In this document: in pieces, positions 18,384-30,644 of the stretch | Layout of the letters: each line of letters begins with the position of its first letter | Position numbering within the stretch: position 1 is the stretch's first letter | Source of the DNA: Mangrovimonas spongiae | Lineage (GTDB): Bacteria; Bacteroidota; Bacteroidia; Flavobacteriales; Flavobacteriaceae | Reading direction: 5' to 3' | DNA: 64,000 nt | Assembly (NCBI RefSeq): GCF_003944795.1 | Contig: NZ_RWBG01000002.1 | Span: 434,001 to 498,000, forward strand | The notes under the pieces: model-generated | The model's database searches: none | The model's input: the letters and a program-made list of their open reading frames with translations, nothing else | Told to the model about the DNA's origin: nothing | Translations under genes and position numbers: made by a program

Positions 18384-19061
18384 ATGAAGCTTGATAAAAA
18401 TATAGAAGAATTTGATGCCTTAGGAGACGACCATATCGGTACTTCGTTTGACACCCCTTTACGTAAAGATGCCTTTAATCTTTCTAACGAAGAAAAGATT
18501 GACATTATTAAAGATGATGTTAGGCATATTATGGAAACTCTAGGTCTTGATTTAACCGATGACAGTCTTAACGGAACTCCCATGCGAGTGGCAAAAATGT
18601 TTGTAAAAGAACTTTTTGGAGGCTTAAACCCTGAAAACAAACCAAAGGCTTCTACGTTTGATAATAAATACAAGTATGGCGAAATGCTTGTTGAAAAAAA
18701 CATTACAGTTTACTCCACTTGCGAGCACCACTTACTACCAATCGTTGGTAAAGCACACGTCGCTTACATTTCTAGTGGTAACGTTGTTGGTTTATCTAAA
18801 ATGAATCGTATTGTAGACTATTTTGCAAAACGTCCTCAAGTACAAGAGCGACTAACTATTCAAATTGTACGTGAACTTCAAAAAGTATTAAATACTGAAG
18901 ACGTTGCTTGTGTTATCGACGCGAAACACCTTTGCGTAAACTCTAGAGGTATCCGTGATATTGAAAGCAGCACAGTAACTTCAGAGTTTGGCGGAAAGTT
19001 TAAAGACATTGCCACTAGAAAAGAGTTTTTAGACTACATAAAATTAGACACCGCATTTTAA
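18384..19061 (+). CDS. folE: GTP cyclohydrolase I
   Basis: A 225-residue enzyme converting GTP to 7,8-dihydroneopterin triphosphate, the first step of folate/pterin synthesis. The zinc site is intact: Cys113 and His116 in STCEHHLLP and Cys184 in KHLCVNSRG. NGTPMRVAKMFVKELFGGL and VGLSKMNRIVDYFAKRPQVQERL are the other signatures. An acidic ~30-residue N-terminal extension precedes the fold. It leads a rightward run folE-cysS-yidD (gaps of 23 and 9 bases) and probably lgt. Confidence 0.97.
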   Translation: MKLDKNIEEFDALGDDHIGTSFDTPLRKDAFNLSNEEKIDIIKDDVRHIMETLGLDLTDDSLNGTPMRVAKMFVKELFGGLNPENKPKASTFDNKYKYGEMLVEKNITVYSTCEHHLLPIVGKAHVAYISSGNVVGLSKMNRIVDYFAKRPQVQERLTIQIVRELQKVLNTEDVACVIDAKHLCVNSRGIRDIESSTVTSEFGGKFKDIATRKEFLDYIKLDTAF

Positions 19062-19084
19062 ATATTTAAAAGACATTTCTAACT

Positions 19085-20578
<1,494 letters not shown>

Positions 20579-20587
20579 ACTTATAAG

Positions 20588-20827
20588 ATGAAGCGTTTTG
20601 TTATTGCTCCTTTTATTTTTTTAGTGAAGTTTTACCAAAACGCTATTTCTCCTTTTTTTCCTGCCACTTGTAGATACCAACCTACATGCTCGCACTACAC
20701 TATAGAAGCCCTAGAGAAACATGGCTTATGGCATGGCGGTAAGTTAGCCTTAAAACGTATTTTTAGTTGTCATCCTTGGGGTGGTTCTGGATACGACCCT
20801 GTTCCAGATAAAGCAGATAAGAATTAA
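20588..20827 (+). CDS. yidD: Membrane protein insertion efficiency factor YidD
   Basis: A 79-residue protein with the family pattern [20 protein letters not shown] and the C-terminal [12 protein letters not shown]. YidD is an amphipathic peripheral inner-membrane protein that assists YidC-dependent insertion. In many bacteria it sits between rnpA and yidC; here it follows cysS by 9 bases and precedes lgt by 71, an envelope-related context. Confidence 0.95.
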   Translation: MKRFVIAPFIFLVKFYQNAISPFFPATCRYQPTCSHYTIEALEKHGLWHGGKLALKRIFSCHPWGGSGYDPVPDKADKN

Positions 20828-20898
20828 CGTTTGTTATTATTTATTTACTTTTTATAACGTAAGCATTTATCTATATTTACATACAGAAAAATATAACT

Positions 20899-21828
20899 AT
20901 GCACCTTCTTAAATTCGATTGGAACCCAATTACTGGTATTGATATTGTAGGAAACTTCAAGCTTCATTTTTATAGCATGATGTGGATTACCGCCTTCTTA
21001 ATAGGCTGGTATATTATGAAGTATATTTTTACCCGTGAAAAAGTAAAATTAGAATATTTAGATCCGCTTTTTATATACACGGTGTTAGCCACCATGATTG
21101 GTGCTAGATTAGGACATGTGCTATTTTACCAATCGGAATTAATAAGCCAAGATTTCTTTAGTATTTTTCTACCATTTAGATTTAAACCAGAATTTGAATT
21201 CACCGGTTTTCAAGGCCTAGCAAGCCATGGCGCTGCCATTGGTATTATTATAGGCATGTATTTATATCGAAAAAAGTACACTTACAAATCGTTAATGTGG
21301 ATTTTAGATCGTGTTGTAATACCTGTGGCCTCTGGGGCAATTTTTATACGAATTGGAAACTTTATAAACTCCGAAATTATTGGTAAAATAACCGATTCTG
21401 CTTTTGGCGTACGCTTTATTCAAGAGGAATATAACAAGTACGAAGCTGTTCAATTAACCAATATTCAACCTGCTAAAAAAGCTTACGACGCCATTGCTAA
21501 CAACCCTGAATTCAGCAATTTATTGGATGCTGTTCCTTACAGACATCCAGCACAACTTTACGAATCGTTTTGTTACATTTTTGTATTTCTTATTTTATGG
21601 TATATCTACAAAAAAACATCAAAAGCCAATCAACTAGGGTTTTTGTTTGGATTATTTCTTGTTATGCTATGGACAGTTCGTTTCTTTATCGAGTTTGTAA
21701 AAGAGCCTCAAGGCGATGAATACATTAATTCGTTTGGACTTAACACAGGACAATGGTTAAGCATTCCTTTTATTCTTATTGGACTGTATTTTATGTTCTT
21801 CTATAAGAAAACATCTAAAAAAGTTTAA
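20899..21828 (+). CDS. lgt: Prolipoprotein diacylglyceryl transferase
   Basis: A 309-residue, seven-helix inner-membrane enzyme that transfers diacylglycerol from phosphatidylglycerol to the lipobox Cys of prelipoproteins. Characteristic parts are GARLGHVLFYQ, the SHGAAIGIIIGMYLY helix with the catalytic-region His, RIGNFINSEIIG and HPAQLYES. Several lipoproteins encoded in this window (8087, 21837, 36785, 42703) are its expected substrates. The next gene follows after eight bases. Confidence 0.97.
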   Translation: MHLLKFDWNPITGIDIVGNFKLHFYSMMWITAFLIGWYIMKYIFTREKVKLEYLDPLFIYTVLATMIGARLGHVLFYQSELISQDFFSIFLPFRFKPEFEFTGFQGLASHGAAIGIIIGMYLYRKKYTYKSLMWILDRVVIPVASGAIFIRIGNFINSEIIGKITDSAFGVRFIQEEYNKYEAVQLTNIQPAKKAYDAIANNPEFSNLLDAVPYRHPAQLYESFCYIFVFLILWYIYKKTSKANQLGFLFGLFLVMLWTVRFFIEFVKEPQGDEYINSFGLNTGQWLSIPFILIGLYFMFFYKKTSKKV

Positions 21829-21836
21829 TCATAAAT

Positions 21837-22328
21837 ATGAAAAAATACCTTTTACCAGCTATTATTGTTGGCACAATGTTTAGTTATTCCTGCAAAGAAG
21901 AGGACGCTAAAAACATAAAACCTACCGAAGTGTCGTTTAAAAAAGAAGGTGAATTAACCATTTTTAAAGCCACATCGGATTCTATTATTACACAATTAGA
22001 TATAGAAATTGCTAAAACTAGCTACGAAACACAAACAGGTTTAATGTATCGTTCTTCAATGAAGAAAAACCGTGGTATGCTATTTATTTTTGATGATGTG
22101 TCCCCAAGGTATTTCTACATGAAAAACACGCGTATTCCTTTAGATATTATCTATTTAAATGAAAACCTTTCTATTGTTAGTATTCAAAAGAACGCCAAAC
22201 CTTTAGATGAAAGTTCATTACCATCTAAAGTACCTGCTAAATATGTTTTAGAAGTTAACGCAGGACTTTCTGATGTGTGGCAATTAACCGAAGGCGATAA
22301 AATAACATTCTCAGAATTATCTGAATAA
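21837..22328 (+). CDS. DUF192 lipoprotein
   Basis: A 163-residue protein with signal peptide and a possible lipobox around SYSC at residue 19. The rest is a DUF192 domain: YETQTGLMYRSSMKKNRGMLFIFDD, then YFYMKNTRIPLDIIYLNENL and KYVLEVNAGLSD. DUF192 proteins are widespread, small, secreted or membrane-anchored, and without a proven activity. Co-transcribed with lgt, ending at a strong terminator. Confidence 0.88.
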   Translation: MKKYLLPAIIVGTMFSYSCKEEDAKNIKPTEVSFKKEGELTIFKATSDSIITQLDIEIAKTSYETQTGLMYRSSMKKNRGMLFIFDDVSPRYFYMKNTRIPLDIIYLNENLSIVSIQKNAKPLDESSLPSKVPAKYVLEVNAGLSDVWQLTEGDKITFSELSE

Positions 22329-22354
22329 AAAGCAAACGTTCTTGTTACCCATAA

Positions 22355-22386
22355 AAAAACCCTTTCAGATATTGAAAGGGTTTTTA
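22355..22386. terminator. Bidirectional terminator
   Basis: Stem ACCCTTTCA / TGAAAGGGT (22359-22367 with 22373-22381) with flanking A and T runs. It separates the DUF192 gene from convergent secDF. Confidence 0.9.
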
Positions 22387-22410
22387 TTTATATATCACAT
22401 TTAAAAAGCA

Positions 22411-25410
22411 TTAAGCCTCTTGCTCTTCCTCTTCTTTAGGATCTTCTTTCTTTCTTAATCCTTCTTTTGCATCTCCCCTCTTCACGGTGTCGTACATAAT
22501 TGGCGTTGCAATAAATAACGATGAATACGTACCTACAATAACACCAATTATTAATGCAAACATGAATCCTCTAATAGAATCGCCTCCAAAAATAAAGATA
22601 GAAAGCAATACTACTAATGTTGTTAACGAGGTATTTAATGTTCTACTTAATGTACTGCTTAACGATGAGTTAATAACTTTATCGAAATCCCAGCTTGTGT
22701 GCTCGTTAAAGAACTCACGAATTCTATCGAACACAACCACGGTATCGTTTAACGAATATCCAATTACTGTAAGAATTGCCGCAATAAATGCCTGATCTAT
22801 CTCCATAGTAAATGGCATAAACTTATAGGTTAGAGAGAAAATCCCTAATACAATTAACACATCGTGGAATACAGCTGCTACTGCACCTAGAGAGAATTGC
22901 CAACGCTTAAATCTAAATAAGATATAAAGGAATACAACGATTAACGATCCTAAAATAGCCCAGAAAGAAGCTTTCTTAATGTCATCGGCAATTGTAGGGC
23001 TTACTTTGTAATACTTCATTAAGCCAACTGTTTTGTGTTCATTATCGCTAATAAACTCTTCGTAGCTTAAACCATTAAAGTAAGGTTGTAAAGCGTTGTA
23101 TAAGTCTTGTCTTATTTCTTCATCAACCTCTGTTCCTACTTCGTTTACTTTATATTTAGTAGTAATTTTTAATTGATTAGCGCTACCAAAGGTTTTAGCA
23201 TCGGCACTACCAAATACATCTGTTAGTGTAGATGTAATTTCAGAAGCACTAATATCATCGGCAAAACGCACTTGATATGTTCTACCTCCAACAAAATCAA
23301 CACCTTGATCTAATCCATTTGTAAATAACGATCCTAAACTTACAACGATTAAAGCGGCTGATATAATATAAGCTGCCTTACGCTTTTTAAGGAATTCGAT
23401 ATTTATGTTTCTGAAAAGGTTTTTAGTAATTCCTGTAGAGAATTCTAATTTTCCACCTCTACCTACATACCAATCTACGATTAATCGTGTAATAAAGATG
23501 GCCGTAAATAATGATGTACCAATACCTATAAGTAAAGTTGTAGCAAATCCTTTAATTGGTCCTGTACCAAAAATAAATAGGATTAATGCTGTTAAACCTG
23601 TTGTAATATTGGCATCTAAAATAGAGGATAAAGCATTTGCAAAACCATCTTGAATAGCTTCTTTTTGCTCTTTACCTTTATAAAGTTCTTCTCGTATACG
23701 CTCAAAAATAAGTACGTTCGCATCAACCGACATACCAATAGTTAATACAATACCTGCAATACCTGGTAACGTTAACACAGCACCTAATCCTGATAATACA
23801 CCAAAGATTAATAAAATATTGAATAGCATAGCGATATCGGCAAAAAGGCCAGCTTTTCCGTAGTAAAATAACATCCATACTAATACTAATCCTAAAGCTA
23901 TTAAGAATGATAATTTACCACTATCTATCGCTTCTTGACCTAATGATGGTCCTACCACTTCACCTTGAATAATATCGGCAGAAGCAGGTAATTTACCGGC
24001 ACGTAGTACGTTAGCAAGGTCGGTAGCTTCGTTTAAAGTAAACTCTCCAGAAATTTGAGAATTACCTCCAGAAATAGCTCCTGTAGTTACTCCTGGTGCA
24101 GAATACACAACGTTGTCAAGTACAATAGCAATTTGACTTTGTTGCTGATACGCTTTTCCTGTTAATTCTTCCCAGATTTTAGCACCTTTAGTGTTCATTT
24201 GCATAGACACTACAGGTTTACCTGTTGGCCCAAATTCTTGTCTAGCATCTGTTACAACAGCTCCACTTAATGGTGGCACATTATCTCTATTGCCTATTAA
24301 AGCGTATAAATCTATTATTTCGCTATCGGTAGCTGGTTTCCCAAAAAGGAATTTTACTTCGCGCATTTCTGCTGGCAATAAAGCTCTTACTTGAGGCATG
24401 TTTAAGTACTCCTCTACTAAGTCTTTGTCTTTAACAGCAAATTGCGCTACAATTGGACCACCTTGGTAACCAAATCCTCTAATTAATTTTCCTAATGGAT
24501 TATTTTCTACAGCAGATGAGTCTGGATCTTCACCTAAAAGATCGGCAATTTTATCGTCTTCTGTTTGCTCTGTATCATCAGTAGGTTTTTCTTCTTCTGT
24601 ATTTTCTGCTACTGCATCTTCTTGCTCCGCTTCCATGTCTTTTAACAACTCATTGGCTTGATTTAAAAAGCCCATAAATTGCTCACCTTTGTAAGCTTCC
24701 CAAAATTCTAATTGTGCTGTACTTTGTAAAAGCTTAATAGCACGTTCTTTATCTTTTACCCCTGGTAATTCTACTAAAATACGTCCAGAATCTCCTAAAC
24801 GTTGAATGCTAGGTGAAACAACACCAAACTCATCGATACGTTTACGTAATACTTCGAATGCAGAAACGATAGATTCGTCTATTTTTGTTTCAATGATAGG
24901 TTTTACCTGATCATCAGACATATCGAAAGTGATTTCCTCACTTAATGTTCTGTTAGCAAAAATTTCTGGTGAGGCTAATTTTTTGTCGCCTTTAATCGCA
25001 TCAAAAGCCACAAAAAAGTCTTCTAAATACGTGTTCTGACTGTTTTTTTGTAGCTCGGTTGCATCGTTTAATGCTTTATTAAATACAGGATCTTTACTGT
25101 AATTAGCTAATCCTTTTAAGATGTCTTTTACAGAAACTTGCAATATAACACTTACACCACCTTTTAAATCTAAACCAAGATTCATGGCGTTTTCTTTTAC
25201 TTCGTTGTAAGTGTAATCGGCAAATCCTAAATCAAAAACTTTTTCACTTGAAAGAGAATCTAAATAAATTCTTTCTTCTTCAAAATTTCCGTTGGAAATG
25301 GTTTGTGCTTCATCTTCAACACTATTCGCTTTGAATGTGAATGATAATTGATAAATACTCACCAAACCAAACAAAATCGCAAACAGCTTTACTAATCCTT
25401 TATTCTGCAT
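22411..25410 (-). CDS. secDF: Fused protein translocase subunit SecDF
   Basis: A 999-residue RND-type membrane protein combining SecD (about 1-650) and SecF (about 680-960), twelve helices in total. SecD motifs: GLDLKGGVSVIL at the first periplasmic entrance, VELPGVKDKERAI, and GIVLTIGMSVDANVLIFERI. SecF motifs: GVDFVGGRTYQVRF and GYSLNDTVVVFDRIREF. It uses the proton gradient to pull exported proteins out of SecYEG. An acidic insert near residues 265-300 (TEEEKPTDDTEQTEDD) and the charged tail KKEDPKEEEEQEA are lineage embellishments. Fusion is the normal state in Bacteroidota. A TATATTTG promoter element lies at 25459-25466. Confidence 0.97.
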   Translation of the reverse strand: MQNKGLVKLFAILFGLVSIYQLSFTFKANSVEDEAQTISNGNFEEERIYLDSLSSEKVFDLGFADYTYNEVKENAMNLGLDLKGGVSVILQVSVKDILKGLANYSKDPVFNKALNDATELQKNSQNTYLEDFFVAFDAIKGDKKLASPEIFANRTLSEEITFDMSDDQVKPIIETKIDESIVSAFEVLRKRIDEFGVVSPSIQRLGDSGRILVELPGVKDKERAIKLLQSTAQLEFWEAYKGEQFMGFLNQANELLKDMEAEQEDAVAENTEEEKPTDDTEQTEDDKIADLLGEDPDSSAVENNPLGKLIRGFGYQGGPIVAQFAVKDKDLVEEYLNMPQVRALLPAEMREVKFLFGKPATDSEIIDLYALIGNRDNVPPLSGAVVTDARQEFGPTGKPVVSMQMNTKGAKIWEELTGKAYQQQSQIAIVLDNVVYSAPGVTTGAISGGNSQISGEFTLNEATDLANVLRAGKLPASADIIQGEVVGPSLGQEAIDSGKLSFLIALGLVLVWMLFYYGKAGLFADIAMLFNILLIFGVLSGLGAVLTLPGIAGIVLTIGMSVDANVLIFERIREELYKGKEQKEAIQDGFANALSSILDANITTGLTALILFIFGTGPIKGFATTLLIGIGTSLFTAIFITRLIVDWYVGRGGKLEFSTGITKNLFRNINIEFLKKRKAAYIISAALIVVSLGSLFTNGLDQGVDFVGGRTYQVRFADDISASEITSTLTDVFGSADAKTFGSANQLKITTKYKVNEVGTEVDEEIRQDLYNALQPYFNGLSYEEFISDNEHKTVGLMKYYKVSPTIADDIKKASFWAILGSLIVVFLYILFRFKRWQFSLGAVAAVFHDVLIVLGIFSLTYKFMPFTMEIDQAFIAAILTVIGYSLNDTVVVFDRIREFFNEHTSWDFDKVINSSLSSTLSRTLNTSLTTLVVLLSIFIFGGDSIRGFMFALIIGVIVGTYSSLFIATPIMYDTVKRGDAKEGLRKKEDPKEEEEQEA

Positions 25411-25458
25411 TATTGATGTAATTAATTAGTTTATTTTGTTGTTATTTTTAAAAACGAG

Positions 25459-25466
25459 CAAATATA
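25459..25466 (-). promoter_or_regulatory. Putative secDF -7 element
   Basis: Minus-strand TATATTTG, a full match to TAnnTTTG, about 50 bases upstream of the secDF start. Confidence 0.55.
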
Positions 25467-25518
25467 TATTTTATATAGTGATTACGCAAAAGGTTTTACG
25501 AGTTTATGGCTTATATAA

Positions 25519-25550
25519 AACAAAAAAGCAGCCTTTTTGTAGGCTGCTTT
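25519..25550 (-). terminator. Terminator of the mdh-DUF4412 unit
   Basis: Stem AAAGCAGCCT / AGGCTGCTTT (25525-25534 with 25541-25550), six-base loop, followed on the minus strand by TTTTGTTTT. Confidence 0.85.
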
Positions 25551-25571
25551 AGAATATCTTAAGGGTTTTTA

Positions 25572-26237
25572 TTAAATACCATTTAAATTATTGGTTTTTG
25601 TATACCCTTCTGGTGGCGTCATATTAAACTTGTCTTCGGCTACAGTTTCTTGTTTTATTTCTGTAACTTCTGTTGTCATAATCATATCCATGCCGTTGTT
25701 TTGGGCTTCCATTTTAAGGTATAATGGGTAACCTTTTACTTTACCACCTAAAACAGCTGTTTTATCTGAAACGGCTGGTAATTTATCGGTTGTATAAAGT
25801 TCCATATTTACGGTTGCTCCATCTTCTTTTAAATTAGCAAAGTATTGCTGACATGTGTACCCAAGAATTGTTTTGGTTTCTGTACCTTTTTCTACAGTAA
25901 CGTTTTTTAATTCGTCTTCTGAAGGTTGAATACTATCTTGCATATACTTTTTACCCATTGCCGCATTATTTACATAAGCTAGCATTTTCTTGGTAGCATT
26001 ATCAATAATCACGGTAGAAGTCCCTGTCATTGGGTTTGCCGCTTCTGTTCTTGTTTTGTTTCCTTTAAAATAAGTGACAGATGAAATATCGCCTATCATA
26101 GCAAACTGACTGTTCATTTGCGAATTTGAACTTGACAGTTTTATTGTTGAAGACATCACACCTTCTGTTATTTTTTCTTGCGCTACTAACGATGCACAAA
26201 AAACAGAAACAAATAAATATAACGCTAATCTTTTCAT
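25572..26237 (-). CDS. Secreted DUF4412-like protein
   Basis: A 221-residue protein with signal peptide MKRLALYLFVSVFCASLVAQ. The mature part has the pattern of DUF4412/GLPGLI-like periplasmic proteins: KITEGVMSSTIKLSS, a Met-rich NSQMNSQFAMIGD segment, TKTILGYTCQQYFANLKEDG and GKVKGYPLYLKME. Such proteins are common in Bacteroidota; function is unknown. It begins 13 bases after mdh on the same strand and ends at a strong terminator, so the pair is an operon, although a functional link to malate metabolism cannot be inferred. Confidence 0.75.
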   Translation of the reverse strand: MKRLALYLFVSVFCASLVAQEKITEGVMSSTIKLSSSNSQMNSQFAMIGDISSVTYFKGNKTRTEAANPMTGTSTVIIDNATKKMLAYVNNAAMGKKYMQDSIQPSEDELKNVTVEKGTETKTILGYTCQQYFANLKEDGATVNMELYTTDKLPAVSDKTAVLGGKVKGYPLYLKMEAQNNGMDMIMTTEVTEIKQETVAEDKFNMTPPEGYTKTNNLNGI

Positions 26238-26250
26238 TTAAAATATTTGT

Positions 26251-27177
26251 TTATAGCTCTAAAAGACCATTGGTTTTCTTAACGCCTTCGGCACTCTCTG
26301 TTAAATGTGCTTTTTCGGCATCACTCAACTCTATCTCAACGATTTTTTCAATTCCGTTGCGTCCTAAGATTACTGGGACACCAATAGAAAGATCATTTAA
26401 TCCAAATTCACCTTCTAATAAAGCAGAACAAGGGAACATTTTCTTTTGGTCGCAAGCAATGGCTTGTACTAAACCACTTACTGCAGCTCCTGGCGCATAC
26501 CATGCCGAAGTACCTAATAATTTTGTAAGTGTTGCTCCACCTACTTTAGTATCTTCTTTTACCTGATTTAAACGTTCTTCTGATAAAAACTCAGTTACTT
26601 TCACACTATTTCTTGTAGCGTGTGCTGTTAATGGTACCATACCTTTATCGCTATGTCCACCAATCACCATTCCGTCTACATCGCTAATTGGTGCTTCTAA
26701 AGCTTCTGCTAGTCTATACTTAAAACGTGCAGAGTCTAAGGCACCACCCATTCCTATAATTCTATTCTTTGGTAAATCGGTAGTTTTGTGTACCAAATAC
26801 GTCATAGTATCCATTGGGTTACTTACCACAATAATAATAGTGTTTGGAGATTGCTCGATTAAACTTGAAGATACAGATTTAACAATTCCTGCGTTGATTC
26901 CTATTAATTCTTCGCGAGTCATTCCTGGCTTACGTGGAATCCCAGATGTTATTACACAAATATCGCTACCTGCTGTTTTAGTATAATCGTTAGTTACACC
27001 GGTTATTTTAGTATCGAAACCATTTAATGAAGCGGTTTGCATTAAATCCATAGCTTTACCTTCTGCAAAGCCTTCTTTAATATCTAATAAAACGACTTCT
27101 GATGCAAAATTTTTAATGGCAATATATTCGGCACAACTAGCACCTACTGCTCCTGCTCCAACTACTGTTACTTTCAT
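26251..27177 (-). CDS. mdh: Malate dehydrogenase (LDH-like type)
   Basis: A 308-residue NAD-dependent enzyme interconverting malate and oxaloacetate. I use the ATG at 27177 (MKVTVVGAGAVGAS); a 19-residue upstream extension is not conserved in the family. The Rossmann motif GAGAVGAS starts at residue 7, IPRKPGMTREELIGINAGI carries the substrate-binding arginine pair, MGGALDSARFKYRLAEAL the catalytic Asp/second Arg, and IGGHSDKGMVPL the catalytic His. Arg at the specificity position favours malate over lactate. The upstream hairpin at 27253-27283 terminates the previous gene, so mdh has its own promoter. Confidence 0.96.
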   Translation of the reverse strand: MKVTVVGAGAVGASCAEYIAIKNFASEVVLLDIKEGFAEGKAMDLMQTASLNGFDTKITGVTNDYTKTAGSDICVITSGIPRKPGMTREELIGINAGIVKSVSSSLIEQSPNTIIIVVSNPMDTMTYLVHKTTDLPKNRIIGMGGALDSARFKYRLAEALEAPISDVDGMVIGGHSDKGMVPLTAHATRNSVKVTEFLSEERLNQVKEDTKVGGATLTKLLGTSAWYAPGAAVSGLVQAIACDQKKMFPCSALLEGEFGLNDLSIGVPVILGRNGIEKIVEIELSDAEKAHLTESAEGVKKTNGLLEL

Positions 27178-27252
27178 TTGTTTATTAAAATTTAATTGTT
27201 TTGTGTTGTGATTTTTAAGACAGCGAAAATACAAATTATTATGCTGTAAATG

Positions 27253-27283
27253 AAAAAAGTGTAGGACTAAATCCTACACTTTT
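27253..27283 (-). terminator. Terminator of the DUF6588-like gene
   Basis: A 12-bp perfect stem (27255-27266 with 27272-27283), five-base loop, six T following on the minus strand. Confidence 0.88.
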
Positions 27284-27308
27284 ACGGTTTTAACTTAACC
27301 TTATATTT

Positions 27309-28319
27309 TTAGAATGAAAAATTAAGTCCTAAAGCTGCACTATTAAACTCTGCCAACGTATAATCAATATTTAAGCCAAAGAAGCCAAGTTTAAGGTTTG
27401 CCCCTATTGTTGCTCGTACTCCTGAAACATCTTTTTTTATAGAAAAAGGATCCTGTATTTCTTCAGAAAATAACACCCCATCAGAAACAATATAAGTTCC
27501 TAAAAAATCGGTGTTTGTTTTTCCTGTTATATACCCTAATCCGCCATAAAAATTAATAACTTTTAGTTTTGTAGAAACAATCATTTCAAAAAGCCAAGTG
27601 TTGACCCCTGTTTGCAAACGTTGATTATCTCCATCTACAATTTCTGTATTCGTAAAATCATATTCCCCATCTAAATGGGTATAAGCTATCAATCCTGATA
27701 TGGCAACAGGAAACAACTTGTCTGCTGGCAAAAAAGTGGTAAACTCTTGTTGTAAACCTACACCATACAATTCTATCTCTGCATCTTCAATATCTGTTTT
27801 TGGAAAAAACCTGCCTTTAATTTGTGTTCCTTTAAAAGGAGAAAACGAAGCTTGCACAAAAGCTTTTGGTATTAAATTAATATTTGCCGACCCTATACCT
27901 GTAGGTAAAGTTAACTCTGTTTCTTGCTCTCCAAAAATAGGATCATCATAAGTGATTATAACATTAATATCGGGATCGTTATGCCCCAAAGCTGTTGCTA
28001 CTTTTTTGGAAGAACTTCCATCTGAAAAACGCACGTTTTCATAATCAGAAATATGCATTTCAAAAGTTTTATGACTCTCTTTTATAAAAGAGGCTGTTCC
28101 TATAATAGATATTTCGAAACCAAAACGTTTTAATGATTTTCCACTATTAAACCAACCATTATTAATCCCATAAGCTAAACCATCACTAGCCGAATCTATA
28201 TAATTTGATGTAAATGTTTTAGCATCGTTTACACCAGCTGCTAACAAATCATTAATGTTTTCTTGGGCAAAAAGAGTTAATGGCAGAAAAAATAATACTA
28301 CTGTTTTAAGTGTTTTCAT
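27309..28319 (-). CDS. DUF6588-like predicted outer-membrane beta-barrel
   Basis: A 336-residue protein with signal peptide (MKTLKTVVLFFLPLTLFAQ). The mature N terminus NDLLAAGVNDAKTFTSNYI followed by LAYGINNGWFNSGKS is the look of the DUF6588 family of Bacteroidota. Alternating strands through to the C-terminal AALGLNFSF, with a terminal Phe, fit an outer-membrane barrel. No function is known. Flanked on both sides by terminators, so transcribed alone. Confidence 0.72.
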   Translation of the reverse strand: MKTLKTVVLFFLPLTLFAQENINDLLAAGVNDAKTFTSNYIDSASDGLAYGINNGWFNSGKSLKRFGFEISIIGTASFIKESHKTFEMHISDYENVRFSDGSSSKKVATALGHNDPDINVIITYDDPIFGEQETELTLPTGIGSANINLIPKAFVQASFSPFKGTQIKGRFFPKTDIEDAEIELYGVGLQQEFTTFLPADKLFPVAISGLIAYTHLDGEYDFTNTEIVDGDNQRLQTGVNTWLFEMIVSTKLKVINFYGGLGYITGKTNTDFLGTYIVSDGVLFSEEIQDPFSIKKDVSGVRATIGANLKLGFFGLNIDYTLAEFNSAALGLNFSF

Positions 28320-28361
28320 AAGAAGACAATTTTATGTAAAATACATATTTTTTTGCCTAAA

Positions 28362-28403
28362 TAAAAAAACACCTTTACCAAAAAAAGCAAAGGTGTTTTT
28401 TTT
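28362..28403 (-). terminator. Terminator of gyrB
   Basis: Stem AAAAACACCTTT / AAAGGTGTTTTT (28365-28376 with 28389-28400), twelve-base loop, T run on the minus strand. It starts about 16 bases after the gyrB stop. Confidence 0.85.
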
Positions 28404-28418
28404 AGAGTAGTTTATTAT

Positions 28419-30377
<1,959 letters not shown>

Positions 30378-30397
30378 TTAAATATTATGCCATAAAA

Positions 30398-30417
30398 AAA
30401 TGCACCTTTGTGCATTT
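30398..30417 (-). promoter_or_regulatory. Hairpin with T tract in the gyrB leader
   Basis: A perfect 8-bp inverted repeat AAATGCAC / GTGCATTT with a four-base loop, followed on the minus strand by TTTT. It lies between the gyrB promoter (30431-30438) and the gyrB start and looks like a small terminator or a 5'-end stabilising stem. Confidence 0.5.
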
Positions 30418-30430
30418 GATTTAACACTTT

Positions 30431-30438
30431 CAAATATA
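30431..30438 (-). promoter_or_regulatory. Putative gyrB -7 element
   Basis: Minus-strand TATATTTG matches TAnnTTTG. It would start the gyrB mRNA near 30424, giving a leader of about 70 bases. The remainder of the 288-base region up to the asnB terminator shows no gene. Confidence 0.55.
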
Positions 30439-30590
30439 CGAAATTTTGGCGCTTTTTTAAAGCTTTTAATCGACTTAAACCAATAATTATCAACAATTGT
30501 TAATTACTTAAAAGTGTCTTAAATCGAATAAAAACACCCTTAAATTTGATTTTGTCTTATTTTAACATTTCTTACAAGAGCCTAAAAACA

Positions 30591-30616
30591 CAAAATCTCG
30601 CAGGAGCGAGATTTTG
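30591..30616 (-). terminator. Terminator of asnB
   Basis: An 11-bp perfect stem (30591-30601 with 30606-30616) and a four-base loop, followed on the minus strand by a T-rich run. It begins 29 bases after the asnB stop. Confidence 0.8.
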
Positions 30617-30644
30617 AATTCGATTTATGTCTTAATTATGGTTG

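Noticed and set aside
18371-18703. 110-codon minus-strand frame inside folE
   Set aside because: Antisense shadow of a fully conserved GTP cyclohydrolase gene.
27178-27234. Nineteen-residue N-terminal extension of malate dehydrogenase
   Set aside because: The Rossmann motif starts at residue 7 from the ATG at 27177; the extension reads through promoter-like AT-rich DNA.
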